Shown piece after piece: positions 1-10,368 of a stretch of DNA of 64,000 bases. This DNA comes from Ambrosia x helenae (lineage: Eukaryota > Streptophyta > Magnoliopsida > Asterales > Asteraceae). The notes beneath the pieces are model-generated. The model did no database searches and had not been told where the DNA came from. It saw only the letters and a program-made list of their open reading frames with translations. The stretch is taken from assembly GCA_030844895.1 (NCBI GenBank), contig CM061223.1:6992676-7056675 (forward strand), given 5' to 3'. Made by a program: the position numbers and the translations under genes. The stretch's first letter is position 1; every line of letters starts with the position of its first letter.

Positions 1-540
1 CCGGAATAATACCAAACCAAAAGCCGACAATTTAACCGAATAAACCAAACTGTATAAGCGAAAACTAGTTGGTTAATAAAATAGATTAACCGATGATTTC
101 GATTTTGGTAGAAGCTAAATGGCTAATAACCTAACCGAACCGTACACACCCTTGTAGTGTCTGGGTTCTCTGCCGCATTGCACGAGCACGTTAAGAAGTG
201 TGTGTATGCATCTCTCTCTCTCTATATATATATATAAAAGAGGATCTGATAGCTATTTGTCTGCAAGTAATATTGTAGATCCCACGCTTGTTACTTTGTT
301 TGTACTGATCACATTATGTTGTATAATCACAATCATAATAATATTCAACGTTTGTGATTTAAAGTCAACCCATATAGGTTTGTTAATATAAGTTGTGATG
401 TAATGCTTGAGACATCTACCTTTACCTAATCAAATACAAAACAATTTAAAAATTCAAACTATATATTTAACTTTCAAACTTCAATCTAATCCACTTGTTC
501 TCCATGTCAGCGGCTCTGTCCATCCGATCCATCTTAACCC
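1..540. other. Gene-free AT-rich DNA with a degenerate repeat end
   Basis: No coding feature is visible. Positions 1-155 are rich in CCGAA/AACCG words and end in a GTACACACCC-like string, the style of a decayed hAT-type MITE end. A short (CT)n(TA)n microsatellite lies near 211-235. Nothing else is recognisable. Confidence 0.4.
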
Positions 541-544
541 ATTA

Positions 545-1080
545 AGATAATTAATCCAAAGCTTGTGGCCCATTAAGATTATGTTTAATGATCTCACCCA
601 TTTTTTGTGTGCCACCAAGATCTATGATGCATGGTAACTCAGGCATTTCTTTGAACATCATCCTTGGCAAAGCTTTCATTAGGATATGAGCCTTTTGTTC
701 GTTCCCGCTAACATGATCAATTTCAATTTCACCACATTCTACACACTCATGAATAAAGTGATATCTTGTGTTGATGTGTTTGCTTTACCATAGAATACAG
801 GATTCTTCATTAACACAATTGCCAACTTTTAGTCCACCCATAACTTCACAACTTCTTCTTCTCAGCCCAATAGATTGTTTAGCAAGCCTTTTAACCATAA
901 CGTTTGACATGCAGTTGTTGCGGCTGCCATAAACTCTTATTCGCAAGACCATAATGCCAGTTTTTGTTGCTTTTGTGAGTTCTACGATATCAAAGCATTA
1001 CAAATATAGAATACCATTCTTGTAGTAGTACTCTTGCCATTTGTTTGATCAGTAGCATGGCTACTATCACAACACCTTTG
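545..1080 (-). pseudogene. Ty1/copia RNase H remnant
   Basis: Read on the minus strand, this stretch gives decayed copia-type RNase H and C-terminal polyprotein sequence. Recognisable words include a MAAATTACQ-like helix, HINTRYHFI, VECGEIEIDHVSGNEQ and ALPRMMFKEMPEL. Stops and frame changes interrupt it. It runs opposite to the copia remnant that follows, so it is a separate fragment. No LTR or TSD could be assigned. Confidence 0.7.
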
Positions 1081-1385
1081 TTAGGCTTTAATTGTTAACC
1101 AAGTTTGAATGAAAGTTATTGGGTAAGCTATGTAATTTATGTATAGTTAGTTTGGTGTTAAAATTGTATTATCTAGGAGTCTAGGGGGTCAAGAAGTAGC
1201 TTAGTAAAACTAGATTATGGGTTGCGATGGTTCTGATAAAACACATTGATTCCCTCCTTGTCTATATACGATCGTTGTAAACGATGAAGGATCATCGAAC
1301 CCTAAACAGGAATCGAGTTCTGTGTTGGTTGAATCTTTGTTTCTTAATTTATCGATCCTGCGGAAGCATATATGTGTTCTTCAAT

Positions 1386-1398
1386 TGGTATCAGAGCC
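1386..1398 (+). other. Copia primer-binding site (tRNA-iMet type)
   Basis: TGGTATCAGAGCC lies 2 bp after an LTR-like end (TTCA). It is complementary to the 3' end of initiator methionine tRNA, the usual minus-strand primer of plant copia elements. Confidence 0.8.
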
Positions 1399-1864
1399 TA
1401 GGGCTAGGCTCTAATCTATTCGTATTTTGCAATTCGTTCTAAAAGCCACAACCTATCAAATCGATTCAGTTAAAATCTATTCTTTGTCAACACCTAAATG
1501 GTCAATGCTATGAACAACGAGATTCGTGCTCTTACTAAAATGAGACATGGAACTGGTTCCTCGTCAACCAAACACGAATTTTATGCGTAGCATGTGGTTA
1601 TTCAAGCACAAGTTTAAATTAGATGGGAGTTTGGAATGATACAAAGCTCGTTTAGCATACTATGATAGAAAACAACAGGTGATATTGATTGTGGGGACAC
1701 ATTTAGTCTGGTGGTGAAACGGGCTACTATCACACTAGCACTTTCTGAGTCTTGGCCTGTCCATGAACTTGATGTGACGACCAGACATTGGGTGAAATCG
1801 TGTTTATGTATCAACCTCTGGGGTTCTGTCATCATCATTACCCGAACCATGTTTGTTGAATTAA

Positions 1865-2885
1865 GAAATCACTTTATGGTCTAAAACAAGCACCACGGGC
1901 TTGGTACCAACGGCTTACCGACTTTGTCACCCTATAAGGATTCACTCAAAGTAGTGTAACAAATCATTATTTATATGCCATCATGGTACCAACATTGCAC
2001 ATTTATTAATCTATGCTGACGATATCATCCTTACTACTTCATCCGCCAGCTTACACAAGAATCGTGTGTCCACTCTTGCCAGCGATTTTGAATTGAAGGA
2101 TCTCGGACCTCTCACATATTTTCGGGGTATCTCGATATTGACTCGGACCGGTAACATATGATTCTGTCTCAACATGCGCACGCAAAAGACATTATTCACA
2201 GTGTTGGAATGGACTCTTGAAAACCAGTTGCCACTCCGGTTGACACATAACCTAAATTAGGTGTTCATTCCTCGTTGCTCGATGACCCGACCACCTACCG
2301 GAGTTTGGCTAGCGCATTACAATATCTTACCTTTAAGAGACCGGACATCTCGTACTTTCTACAACAAATATGCATGCACGTGAACTCCCCACTGGTAGAT
2401 CATTGGAATGCTCTTAAGCAAATTATCTCATACTTACAAGGGACATGTGAGTTAGGTCTTCATATTGGACATGCGTTGAATCGATCACTTCTTGCATACA
2501 ACGACACTGATTAGGCAAGTTTTCCCGACACTCAACGCTCTACTTCTCGATATTGTGTCTATTTTGGCTACAACCTCCTGGCCCTCCGAACGCCAATTAA
2601 CAATATGTCGGTCCAGTGTAGAGGCTAAATATATAAGGGTTGCAACTGTGGTAGTGGAAATTTGTTGGCTCCGCAACCTACTTCTGGAACTTCATCAACT
2701 GCTCTTACATGACACTCTCGTCTATTGTGACAATGTGAGTGTCATCCACTTGTCTAGCAACCCAGTTCAACACCAACAAACCAAGCACATTGAATTGGAT
2801 ATACACTTTGTTCATGAGCAGGTTCAGCGGGGTAGTGTTCGAGTCCTACATATTCCCTCTCGCTATCAAATAACGGATATCTTTA
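1865..2885 (+). pseudogene. Copia RT/RNase H coding remnant, interrupted by CACTA
   Basis: Reverse transcriptase words appear near 1865-2200, then the GLHIGHALNRSLLAYNDTD region (about 2455-2514) and a longer RNase H frame at 2492-2920. The last copia codons read DIFT and are interrupted at 2886. Joining 2885 to 12311, which drops the CACTA and one TTA, continues the frame as DIFTK, the conserved copia C-terminal motif. Internal stops (for example after YNDTD) and frame changes mean it cannot make a polyprotein. Confidence 0.8.
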
Positions 2886-3440
2886 CACTACAAGAAATTT
2901 GGGTATTTACCCACACATAGTATGTGTAGGAAAAACCATATAATGTGTTAGTACTTACGTTTACCTACACATAAATTAAGTGTCATGATGTGTAGACTCA
3001 ACACTGTGGATATAGATCATTAGCTACACATTTATTGTGTGTAGGAGGTATATAGCAAGCTTATACCTACACATATATGTGTGGCTAAAACTAATATATA
3101 TGTGTTGGTAGAAGTATAGCAACTTGTTAGATTGACGTATGACGTGGCATCCAATGTGGCAGCTAATTATGTGTAGGTATTGATCTTAACATGTGTAGAA
3201 ATAATACATTGATGTGTTGGTAAAAATATTTAAACGTGTAGATAATAACCATGATTTATTTAAATAATATTTTTTTAAATATATACAAACAAATACAAAA
3301 ATAGTTATAGAAACATACGCGACCAAATTAACATTCATAATCAAAACATAAGTGTTCAAACAACCAAACAAAACACTTAAACAAACAAAGCAAATATTTG
3401 CCCTAAGTTACTAACGGGTATATAAAATTACTAAACGAAA

Positions 3441-4043
3441 TCACTCATCGATACTTTCATCACCCTCTAGAGTATCACCTTGAGATTGCCCAAATGTGCG
3501 TGATGAATGAGGCATGGTATTACTTGTCATTGTCTGAAGGACATGGACTAGCTCATCATAAGAAGGATGCTTTGTTTTTTTAGTTGTACCCATTGTGTTA
3601 TTAACAATAACTGGATCACGTTCCCACCCATGCAAACGAATAGAGCTTCGTCCAAGTGCATTCTCAATAATCGACTTGTCGCTCATTGATTCCACGGTAT
3701 GCTGGTTTCTCGACTTAGTCATTTCTTCCTTTTAAGAAAAAAAACAAATACAATAAATTAATTGTTTACCAAATAGTGAATACTTGGAAGTAGAAAAGAA
3801 AAAGTAAACTTACATATATTGCAACCGCATTTTTAGATATCGAACCTTTTTCCGCATCCCAATATGTAAGCCACCAAGTCTCATGTTGACCGGATGAAGA
3901 ATCCAAATCCAAGCCATGCTCAATGTGATAGCGTATTGTACACTTCGAACCATTTCTACTATCAAATGCATCCACAACCACTTCCATGAATCATTATCCC
4001 CAACGTCACAACCATTCTCTTCGAAAACCATACCTATAAGCAA
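3441..4043 (-). pseudogene. Protein remnant carried by CACTA 1
   Basis: Two minus-strand blocks can be read as exons. The upstream block ends ISKNAVAIY, followed by GTAAGT near 3813. The downstream block begins after an AAAAG acceptor with EEMTKSRNQ and ends at a stop near 3441. The downstream block is hydrophilic, and the upstream one has a WWLTYWDAE word. Position inside the element and this tail style suggest the C-terminal part of an En/Spm-family transposase-associated protein, but I do not recognise the domain firmly. The upstream part of the protein is missing. Confidence 0.45.
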
Positions 4044-4935
4044 GTGAACAGGTCACCGCTTAAAGAAAACAATAGTGATGTTAATCCACAAAGTTAAAGA
4101 TTAGACACTTACTGACATATTAAAGGAAATTGTTGCAATTCTCATGAATAGAAGATCAGTATGGTCATCATGAACCCATTACCTGACCCGTCCGTTTTTC
4201 CAGGCCTACTAATAAGTAACATTTACCTAGAAACAAAATTAGCATTTGAATAGATAACTCTAAATATGTTAAATACAAGTATGCATACAATTAAAAAAAA
4301 CAAAAAAAAATATTTAATTGCATCATAACACCATGAACTTGTCTTCAAATATCCTGTCTCTATGGTAAAAAATATATATATAGTTAACTAAGAAATCATT
4401 ATAAAAACTATTAACTTTGCCACATTGCTTCCATCTCATATAAATTATTATATCCTCTTTTTTTTTAACAGTTTTCAACATTAAAACTACCTAATAGCTC
4501 ACTATTTAGATAAATATTAGTTGTCTTTATGCATAGATCATCTAAAACAATTAAACATAATTGTAGATTAAAATCAAGCCTTTGCATCATTCCTCAAAAG
4601 CAAATTAGTCACTAAACTTATGTTCTTAGCATCCCGTTATAATCTATTGAAAATAAAGTATAAGAGTTAATTGCAGTTTTCGTCCATGTGGTTTGCCTAA
4701 ACTAACAGGTTCAGCCAAGACTTAACACCCTGAGTACATGTGTTTTCATTTTCTAACAATTTAGATCCCTCGACCTAACGGCCATCCATCTGCCGTTACT
4801 AGGACCCCCACGTGCAGCTCACGTGAAGGGTATTATTGTCATTCATCTGTATTATAACGTTAACCTCTGTGATCATCTTCCCCAACTTCATTTCTTCCCC
4901 TTTTTGCAAGAGAAACCCTAATCCCACAAAAGCCA

Positions 4936-5301
4936 ATGTCGAATTCGAGGGATAGCAGAGCATCAATGTCTAATTCGAGCTCCAATTATCATCGTCGAGT
5001 TGCAAGATGGACTGATGTTCCTCCAATTTGCAGATGTGGGTCTGAAACACAGGTTCGAACATCATGGACTGAAGCCAACCCTAGTCGAAGGTTTCACTGT
5101 TGTGTAAGTGGATGTGGGTTTGTGTCATGGGTAGAGGGTCCTGTTAGTGAAGGTAATTCCAAGGTTATCAACGGATTAGTCAAAAATTTGAACAAACAAC
5201 AAGAATTAGCAAAAGCAAGAGGGTATGAGGCAAGGAAGCTGAGGATTATGCTTGTTTTGAGTTGGTTGTTCTTTGTCTTGTACATCATTTGTAAATGTTG
5301 A
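4936..5301 (+). CDS. GRF-type zinc finger protein with C-terminal membrane segment
   Basis: This is an intact 121-residue ORF inside the MULE, transcribed against the transposase remnant. Residues about 1-25 are Ser/Arg rich. A GRF zinc-finger pattern follows: CRCG near residue 33, then RRFHCC, then CGFVSW (roughly residues 32-66). The GRF finger family is known for nucleic-acid binding in topoisomerase III, APE2 and NEIL3. Residues 75-100 are charged and helix-prone, and the last about 18 residues (LRIMLVLSWLFFVLYIIC) form a single hydrophobic span. The start ATG is the first in frame and lies about 270 bp inside the left TIR end. The combination suggests a tail-anchored protein. Whether it helps transposition or is a passenger is unknown. 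Confidence 0.75.
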   Translation: MSNSRDSRASMSNSSSNYHRRVARWTDVPPICRCGSETQVRTSWTEANPSRRFHCCVSGCGFVSWVEGPVSEGNSKVINGLVKNLNKQQELAKARGYEARKLRIMLVLSWLFFVLYIICKC

Positions 5302-5756
5302 TTAATGTAGGTGTATGCATTATGTTCTTGTAATAAGTTTGATTATGAATGAAATGATAATGACCTATTTGACTGGCCCATTTGTACATTACGTTCAACA
5401 AATTTGTGTTTAAACCTGTATGCATTCTGTTCAACAAATTCAGTTAACAAATGCCCATAAAAACTGCCCATTTTTTCTGACCCATTTGCATAAAAACTGC
5501 ACATTTTGAATGACCCATTTGACTGAATGTTTGCACATTAACCTGCATACATTCAGAAATCTCATATGACCATAGAAACTGCACATTATGACTGACCCAT
5601 TTGCACATTCATTCAACAACATAAACATGACAATTAAACATAAACATTGTTCAACAACAAAACATGATTGTTCAGACAACAAAAACATAAACATGACAAT
5701 TAAACATTGTTCACCATCAAAAGAAACATAATCAGTTTAAAACAACATCATCAGAA

Positions 5757-6723
5757 TCAATCTTGAGGTGCTGACTGTGAGCACTGTTGTGAGCTTGGTT
5801 GTTGACCTCTTTTTCCACAGCTTCTGGAGTTGTGCCCCTTCATTCCACATTTTTTGCAAGTTGTTGTACCCCCTTTCTTGACTTTTTAACCACAGTAGTT
5901 GTTGATCCAGCCCCTTCATTGACTTTTTTCTTTCCCTTGTTGTTTGGATCACCACCTTCCTTGCTTGCAGGTTCATCACCTTCATTGGCTGACTTTCTCC
6001 TCTTTTTCTTTGGCCTTCCAATCTGTTTTTGAAATTTTGGGGCTATGATAGTAGTTGGGCATGGTGATGGTCTCCATAGGTCCTTACCATTAATTGGCTC
6101 AATAGTGTTCCTATACACTTTCCTCCATGTATCTAGCCAATACACCTCATCCACCCATCTTTCAGGGATTTCTACCTCATATCCATGCTGAGACATGTCC
6201 TATATAACTGCAACAACATGTTTGCAAGGCATTGCAGTCAACTCCCATTTTCTGCATGTGCATGTCTTGGCTTCTATGTCAACCACACGTTGGTCTGACC
6301 CAGGCATACTCACCTAAAACCAACACATATTTATTAGCCATAGAATAAAAATTATTGTATCAAACATTATAGGCTTACCTCATATTTTGTTGGACTTGCC
6401 ATAAGAACATTATACTTTGCAGCTTCCTCTTTAATGGCATCAAACATCTTAGTTGCATAAGGTGTCAAAGGTCCTTCACATCTTTCAATGACATTGTGAA
6501 CCACCATTATCCTCTTAGTCATGTACTGTCTAACAAAATCCAAGCATGTGATGATAGGCTTTTCCCTTCCAGGAACTAATTGTCTATTGAAAACCTCACA
6601 TAAGTTGTTCAGCAGAACATCACATTTGGCCCTACCAGTAAAGTGAGCTCTGCTCCAACTTTCCACTGGAATATCCTTTAGCCATTGATATAACTTAGCA
6701 TCTTCCTTTTTAACTTCCTCCAT
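5757..6723 (-). pseudogene. MULE transposase C-terminal remnant (SWIM finger, zinc knuckle)
   Basis: Read on the minus strand from 6723. A helical block (LYQWLKDIPVESWSRAHF) is followed by MULE-type C-terminal sequence ending KYEVSL, with a GTAAGC donor at the KYE codon (near 6378). A candidate exon after TTTTAG (near 6313) carries the SWIM zinc finger CTCRKWELTAMPCKH. An in-frame TAG follows it, where a Trp codon is likely ancestral. Then comes a basic GRPKKKRRK stretch (AT-hook-like) and a CCHC knuckle CKKCGMKGHNSRSC, in another frame because a G run (near 5880) is one base short. The DDE catalytic part is absent. Confidence 0.8.
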
Positions 6724-7196
6724 CTTCTTATCAAACAGAGCCTCAGTTTAAGACCATGAATCATCCATAACGATGGTAGAAGAATTAGGGCTGTAATAAA
6801 CTTACAGTAAATCTCGAATGGGTCGTAAACAACGCCTGGTTCTCAAATCATCCATAACGATGCCCACATTGCAAGAAATTGATGTTTGATTACTGATTGA
6901 AGATTAGGGTTTAAAGGATTTGGAGGGAAAATCAGGGATGAACGATGTGATATGTTTGAGGGTTTTATTTTTTTTTTCATAAATATAAAGGTTAATAATA
7001 CAGACGAAATGACAATAATACCCCTCATGTGAGGGGCACGTGGGGGTCCTAGTAACGGCAGATGGACGGTCGTTAGGTCGAGGGATCTAAACTGTTAGAA
7101 AATGAAAACACAGGTACTCAGGGTGTTAAGTCTGTGCTGAACCTGTTAGTTTAGGCAAACCACAAGGACGAAAACTGCAATTAACTCAAAGTATAA

Positions 7197-8744
7197 TGAA
7201 GTCTTTTTTTTGGCCAGTAAGAAATAAAGAGCAACAATAAAAAATAAATAAAGAGTTACTTGAGTTCATAAATTAAATTCTTTGGTCCTAGTATTCCAAC
7301 AAGTTTTTGTGGGTACTATTGAAAATATAGGAAAGTAGAAACCATTGGCAAAATTGCATAATCGTCACTTCAGTTGCAATTTTGAAGAAAAGTATTAACT
7401 TTCTAATACATAACATATTTTTTACTTTTTTTTCCTTTGTTCGCTTTTTTATCTTAGGCCCTCGTTTTTTTGCGCCTTGCGCATAGGCAAAGCCTATGCG
7501 CCTTGAGTGCGCCTAGTGCCTTTGATAACTATGGTTGCACCCATAAACTTCATTTGCTCTTTTGAAAAAAGATGTTATGGTTTTATTCTTCCCCAAAGAT
7601 AATCTAATAACATAAACATTAATTAAGTCATAATTATTTTCAAACCTAATTGGTCAATAATCCAAAGCAAAATAACTAAGGAACTAATAAAAATAAAACA
7701 CCATCATCAATTGTAATTATCCAAAGCATAAGTGCAGAACAACAATCAACAACAACTAATCAACTATATATAATATTGAAAATGAAAACGAATTTAGTAT
7801 TTGTGCACCTGGATAGTTTATTAATTTTGAATGAAAACAAAAGACTTCAATCTTCAAATTTCAAAATGCTCTTGGAGTCTTGGGGGCTTGAGGCTGTGAC
7901 CGAGTTCAAAGACAGGGTAGTCAGGAGAGCTGGAGAGGGACGAGAGTTTTAGGTTAAAATTTAATTATTTGGGTTTAGGTTTTAAGTAGGCTTTTAATTA
8001 GGTTTTCTTAAAAAAAATGGCTAAATAAAATAATTGGGTTTTACCACTCAAAATGGGCCCAAAAGAACAAAACAAAGAAAAATTATAAACTTGGTAAAAC
8101 AAACGATATTTGGGGGGTCGGAGCTTGACCCGAAACTTCGGGGGGTCGAAACCATATATACCAAAAAATTTCTTTACGAATACTATATAGTCTAAACTTC
8201 TGAACAAAAATTCGGGGAAGTCGGTCCCCCCCCCCCCCCCCCGCCCCAATAGAGGATCGCCCCTGGAACTAGACTATTTCTTCCTCATAGAATCGTTAAA
8301 CCACCCAAACCGTTTTGATCCCACCGAACCGTTTTGACCGAGCCGAACCCGGTAACGACTTGTACCCTTTCGGCCCACCCTTAAAAGACCCGGACCGAAT
8401 CGTTTCATACCGAACAGGCCCGTTAACCTGACGGACCTAATAGTGGCCCGGGCTGTTTCGACCAGATAGGCCCGTTAACGACACAGACCGTTATGATCCG
8501 GACCGTGCCCATTAACAACCTTGACCATTTCTTTTTTACTTGCTCCGTCTTTACACGCCATATTAAGAAAATAAAATAATGATTTAATTATTCAATTTAC
8601 ATGTATCTAATATCTACATATACTTTTTTTAGATACGCGTAGATATTTTTTATGCCACGACATTTACTAAGTACGTATATATCTAATATTTACACGTATT
8701 GATGTATTATACTTTTTTTAGATACGCGTAGATATTTTTTATGC
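7197..8744. other. CACTA 1 interior without genes
   Basis: No coding feature is supported. Near 7460-7545 is the half of a hAT-like repeat ending in GCCTTTGATAACTATG, the same terminus as the element at 19531-19954. A run of 17 C bases lies at 8226-8242, preceded by TTCGGGG-type words of a MITE relic. Positions 8280-8530 are rich in CCGAACCG/GGCCCG words, a decayed hAT-like repeat. At about 8600-8755 a segment of roughly 90 bp with AGATACGCGTAGATATTTTT is present twice in tandem. Confidence 0.55.
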
Positions 8745-9488
8745 CACTACTAGAAAGTGGCTCCATTTACTACAAAACTTTCTGACAAATTTCCGACGAA
8801 TTTTATTTGCGACAAGTTTACTGCAAATTTCCGACAAAAAGTAGCAACCATGCTTCATCCGTCAACTTTTTGACAAATAAGCTACAAAATAATAATTTGT
8901 CGAAATTTCGACGCAACCCAAATTTTATGTGCGACAAGTTTGCTGCAAATTTCCGACAAAAAGTAGAAACCATGCTTCCTCCGTCAACTTTTTGACAAAT
9001 CTATTAATATATATAAAAGAAAAGCCTTTTTGATGACATGACATTCAATGGAGCAATCCCTCACTTTTTGAATGTGCCATGTGGCATTATATGAGATTTT
9101 TTTAATTTTTTGAGTTTTTTTAATAAATTAAAAATATTATAGATAAAACCCTATATCCTACATCCTCTCCCCAAATTCAAATCCTAATTGTTTTCTTCCA
9201 AACCCTTTATCACCAACAACCTTTCCCTCTCACTCTATCTCTCTCCCTCTCGGTGGTTTTATCCTAATTGTCAAAGAGTTCGGCTCAAAATATTGTGATC
9301 ATCGTCCCGAATCAGAAGGTTCCATCTGGTGATAATTGTACTTTTGCATATTATTATTGTTATTGGTAGGGTTTATATATATTAATTGATGTATTTTTAT
9401 GTGTATTTATTACTTTAAATCCATCTGTGTACGTATGTAAGATTATTATCTAATAAGCAACTCTATTCTAATTTAGAATAATTGTGTG

Positions 9489-9489
<1 letters not shown>

Positions 9490-9548
<59 letters not shown>
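9490..9548. repeat. (ATT)n microsatellite
   Basis: About 19 uninterrupted ATT triplets inside Helitron 1. Confidence 0.95.
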
Positions 9549-9549
<1 letters not shown>

Positions 9550-9702
9550 CATTATTTTAAGTTAAGTATTGAATATTGATATTAGAGTTATGCATTTGTA
9601 AACCTTTATGATAGGTGTTAATATTAAGTAAAACAATATTAGGATTATAATGTTAGAATTGGATTTATAGATTATTTTAGGTTAGGTATTGAATATTAAT
9701 AT

Positions 9703-10368
9703 TAGAGTTATGTATTTTTTTAACCTTTATGACATGTATTAATATTAGAGTTATACATTGTTTTAGGTTATGTATTGAATATTGACATTAGAGTTATTCA
9801 TTTTTTAACATTTGTGATAGGTGTTAATATTAGAGTTATACATTTTTTTATGTTAGATATCAATATTAGTATTGTGAGACTTGGTACATAGTTGTGATAA
9901 GTATTTTAATGGTTTCAACTTTCAACTTAAGTGATTGTTTAGTTGATTAGGTTAGGAATTATAGAAGTCATTAGAATGTGAGAGATTAGAGAGATGTAAT
10001 GAGTTTTTTACTCTAATGAGATAGTAGAGAGATGTTAGAGTTATGTATTTTTTTAACCTTTATGACATGTATTAATATTAGAGTTATACATTGTTTTAGG
10101 TTATGTATTGAATATTGACATTAGAGTTATTCATTTTTTAGCATTTGTGATAGGTGTTAATATTAGAGTTATACATTTTTTTATGTTAGATATCAATATT
10201 AGTATTGTGAGACTTGGTACATAGTTGTGATAAGTATTTTAATGGTTTCAACTTTCAACTTAAGTGATTGTTTAGTTGATTAGGTTAGGAATTATAGAAG
10301 TCATTAAAATGTGAGAGATTAGAGAGATGTAATGAGTTTTTTACTCTAATGAGATAGTAGAGAGATGT
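9703..10368. repeat. Tandem duplication, period about 333 bp
   Basis: The block running from TTATGTATTTTTTTAACC to GAGATAGTAGAGAGATGT occurs twice head to tail inside Helitron 1. GAGATGTAATGAGTTTTT, for example, is at 9991 and 10324. The copies differ at only a few bases, so the duplication is younger than most of the decay around it. Confidence 0.85.

Larger units (their letters stand above)
1080..2885 (+). mobile_element. Ty1/copia retrotransposon remnant, left part
   Basis: This is the left part of a decayed copia element. An LTR-like tail ends near 1383 and is followed by a primer-binding site matching initiator tRNA-Met. A gag-like start lies near 1498, then a jump of only a few hundred bases to reverse transcriptase words (GLKQAPRAWYQRL near 1880). 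The protease/integrase segment is therefore deleted. RNase H follows to 2885 (for example SVEAKYIRVATVVVEICWL). The element is cut at the end of RNase H by the CACTA element at 2886. Its C-terminus resumes at 12308 in the same frame. Several in-frame stops show it is dead. Confidence 0.75.
4664..7187. mobile_element. Mutator-like element (MULE), 2524 bp, with 9-bp TSD
   Basis: Terminal inverted repeats of about 50 bp start GAGTTAATTGCAGTTTTCGT and contain GTTTGCCTAAACTAACAGGT. The flanking 9-bp duplication AAAGTATAA is perfect (4655-4663 and 7188-7196), diagnostic of Mutator insertion. A second inner inverted segment (about 4780-4840 and 7015-7085, with CCCACGTG and TAACGGC words) extends the terminal homology. 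It carries a plus-strand GRF zinc-finger ORF and the minus-strand C-terminal end of a MULE transposase. The catalytic part is deleted, so it is non-autonomous. It sits inside CACTA 1. Confidence 0.95.

Noticed and set aside
7998..8249. ORF starting MGRGGGGGTDF
   Set aside because: The glycine run is the translation of a C17 tract in a MITE relic; no coding support.
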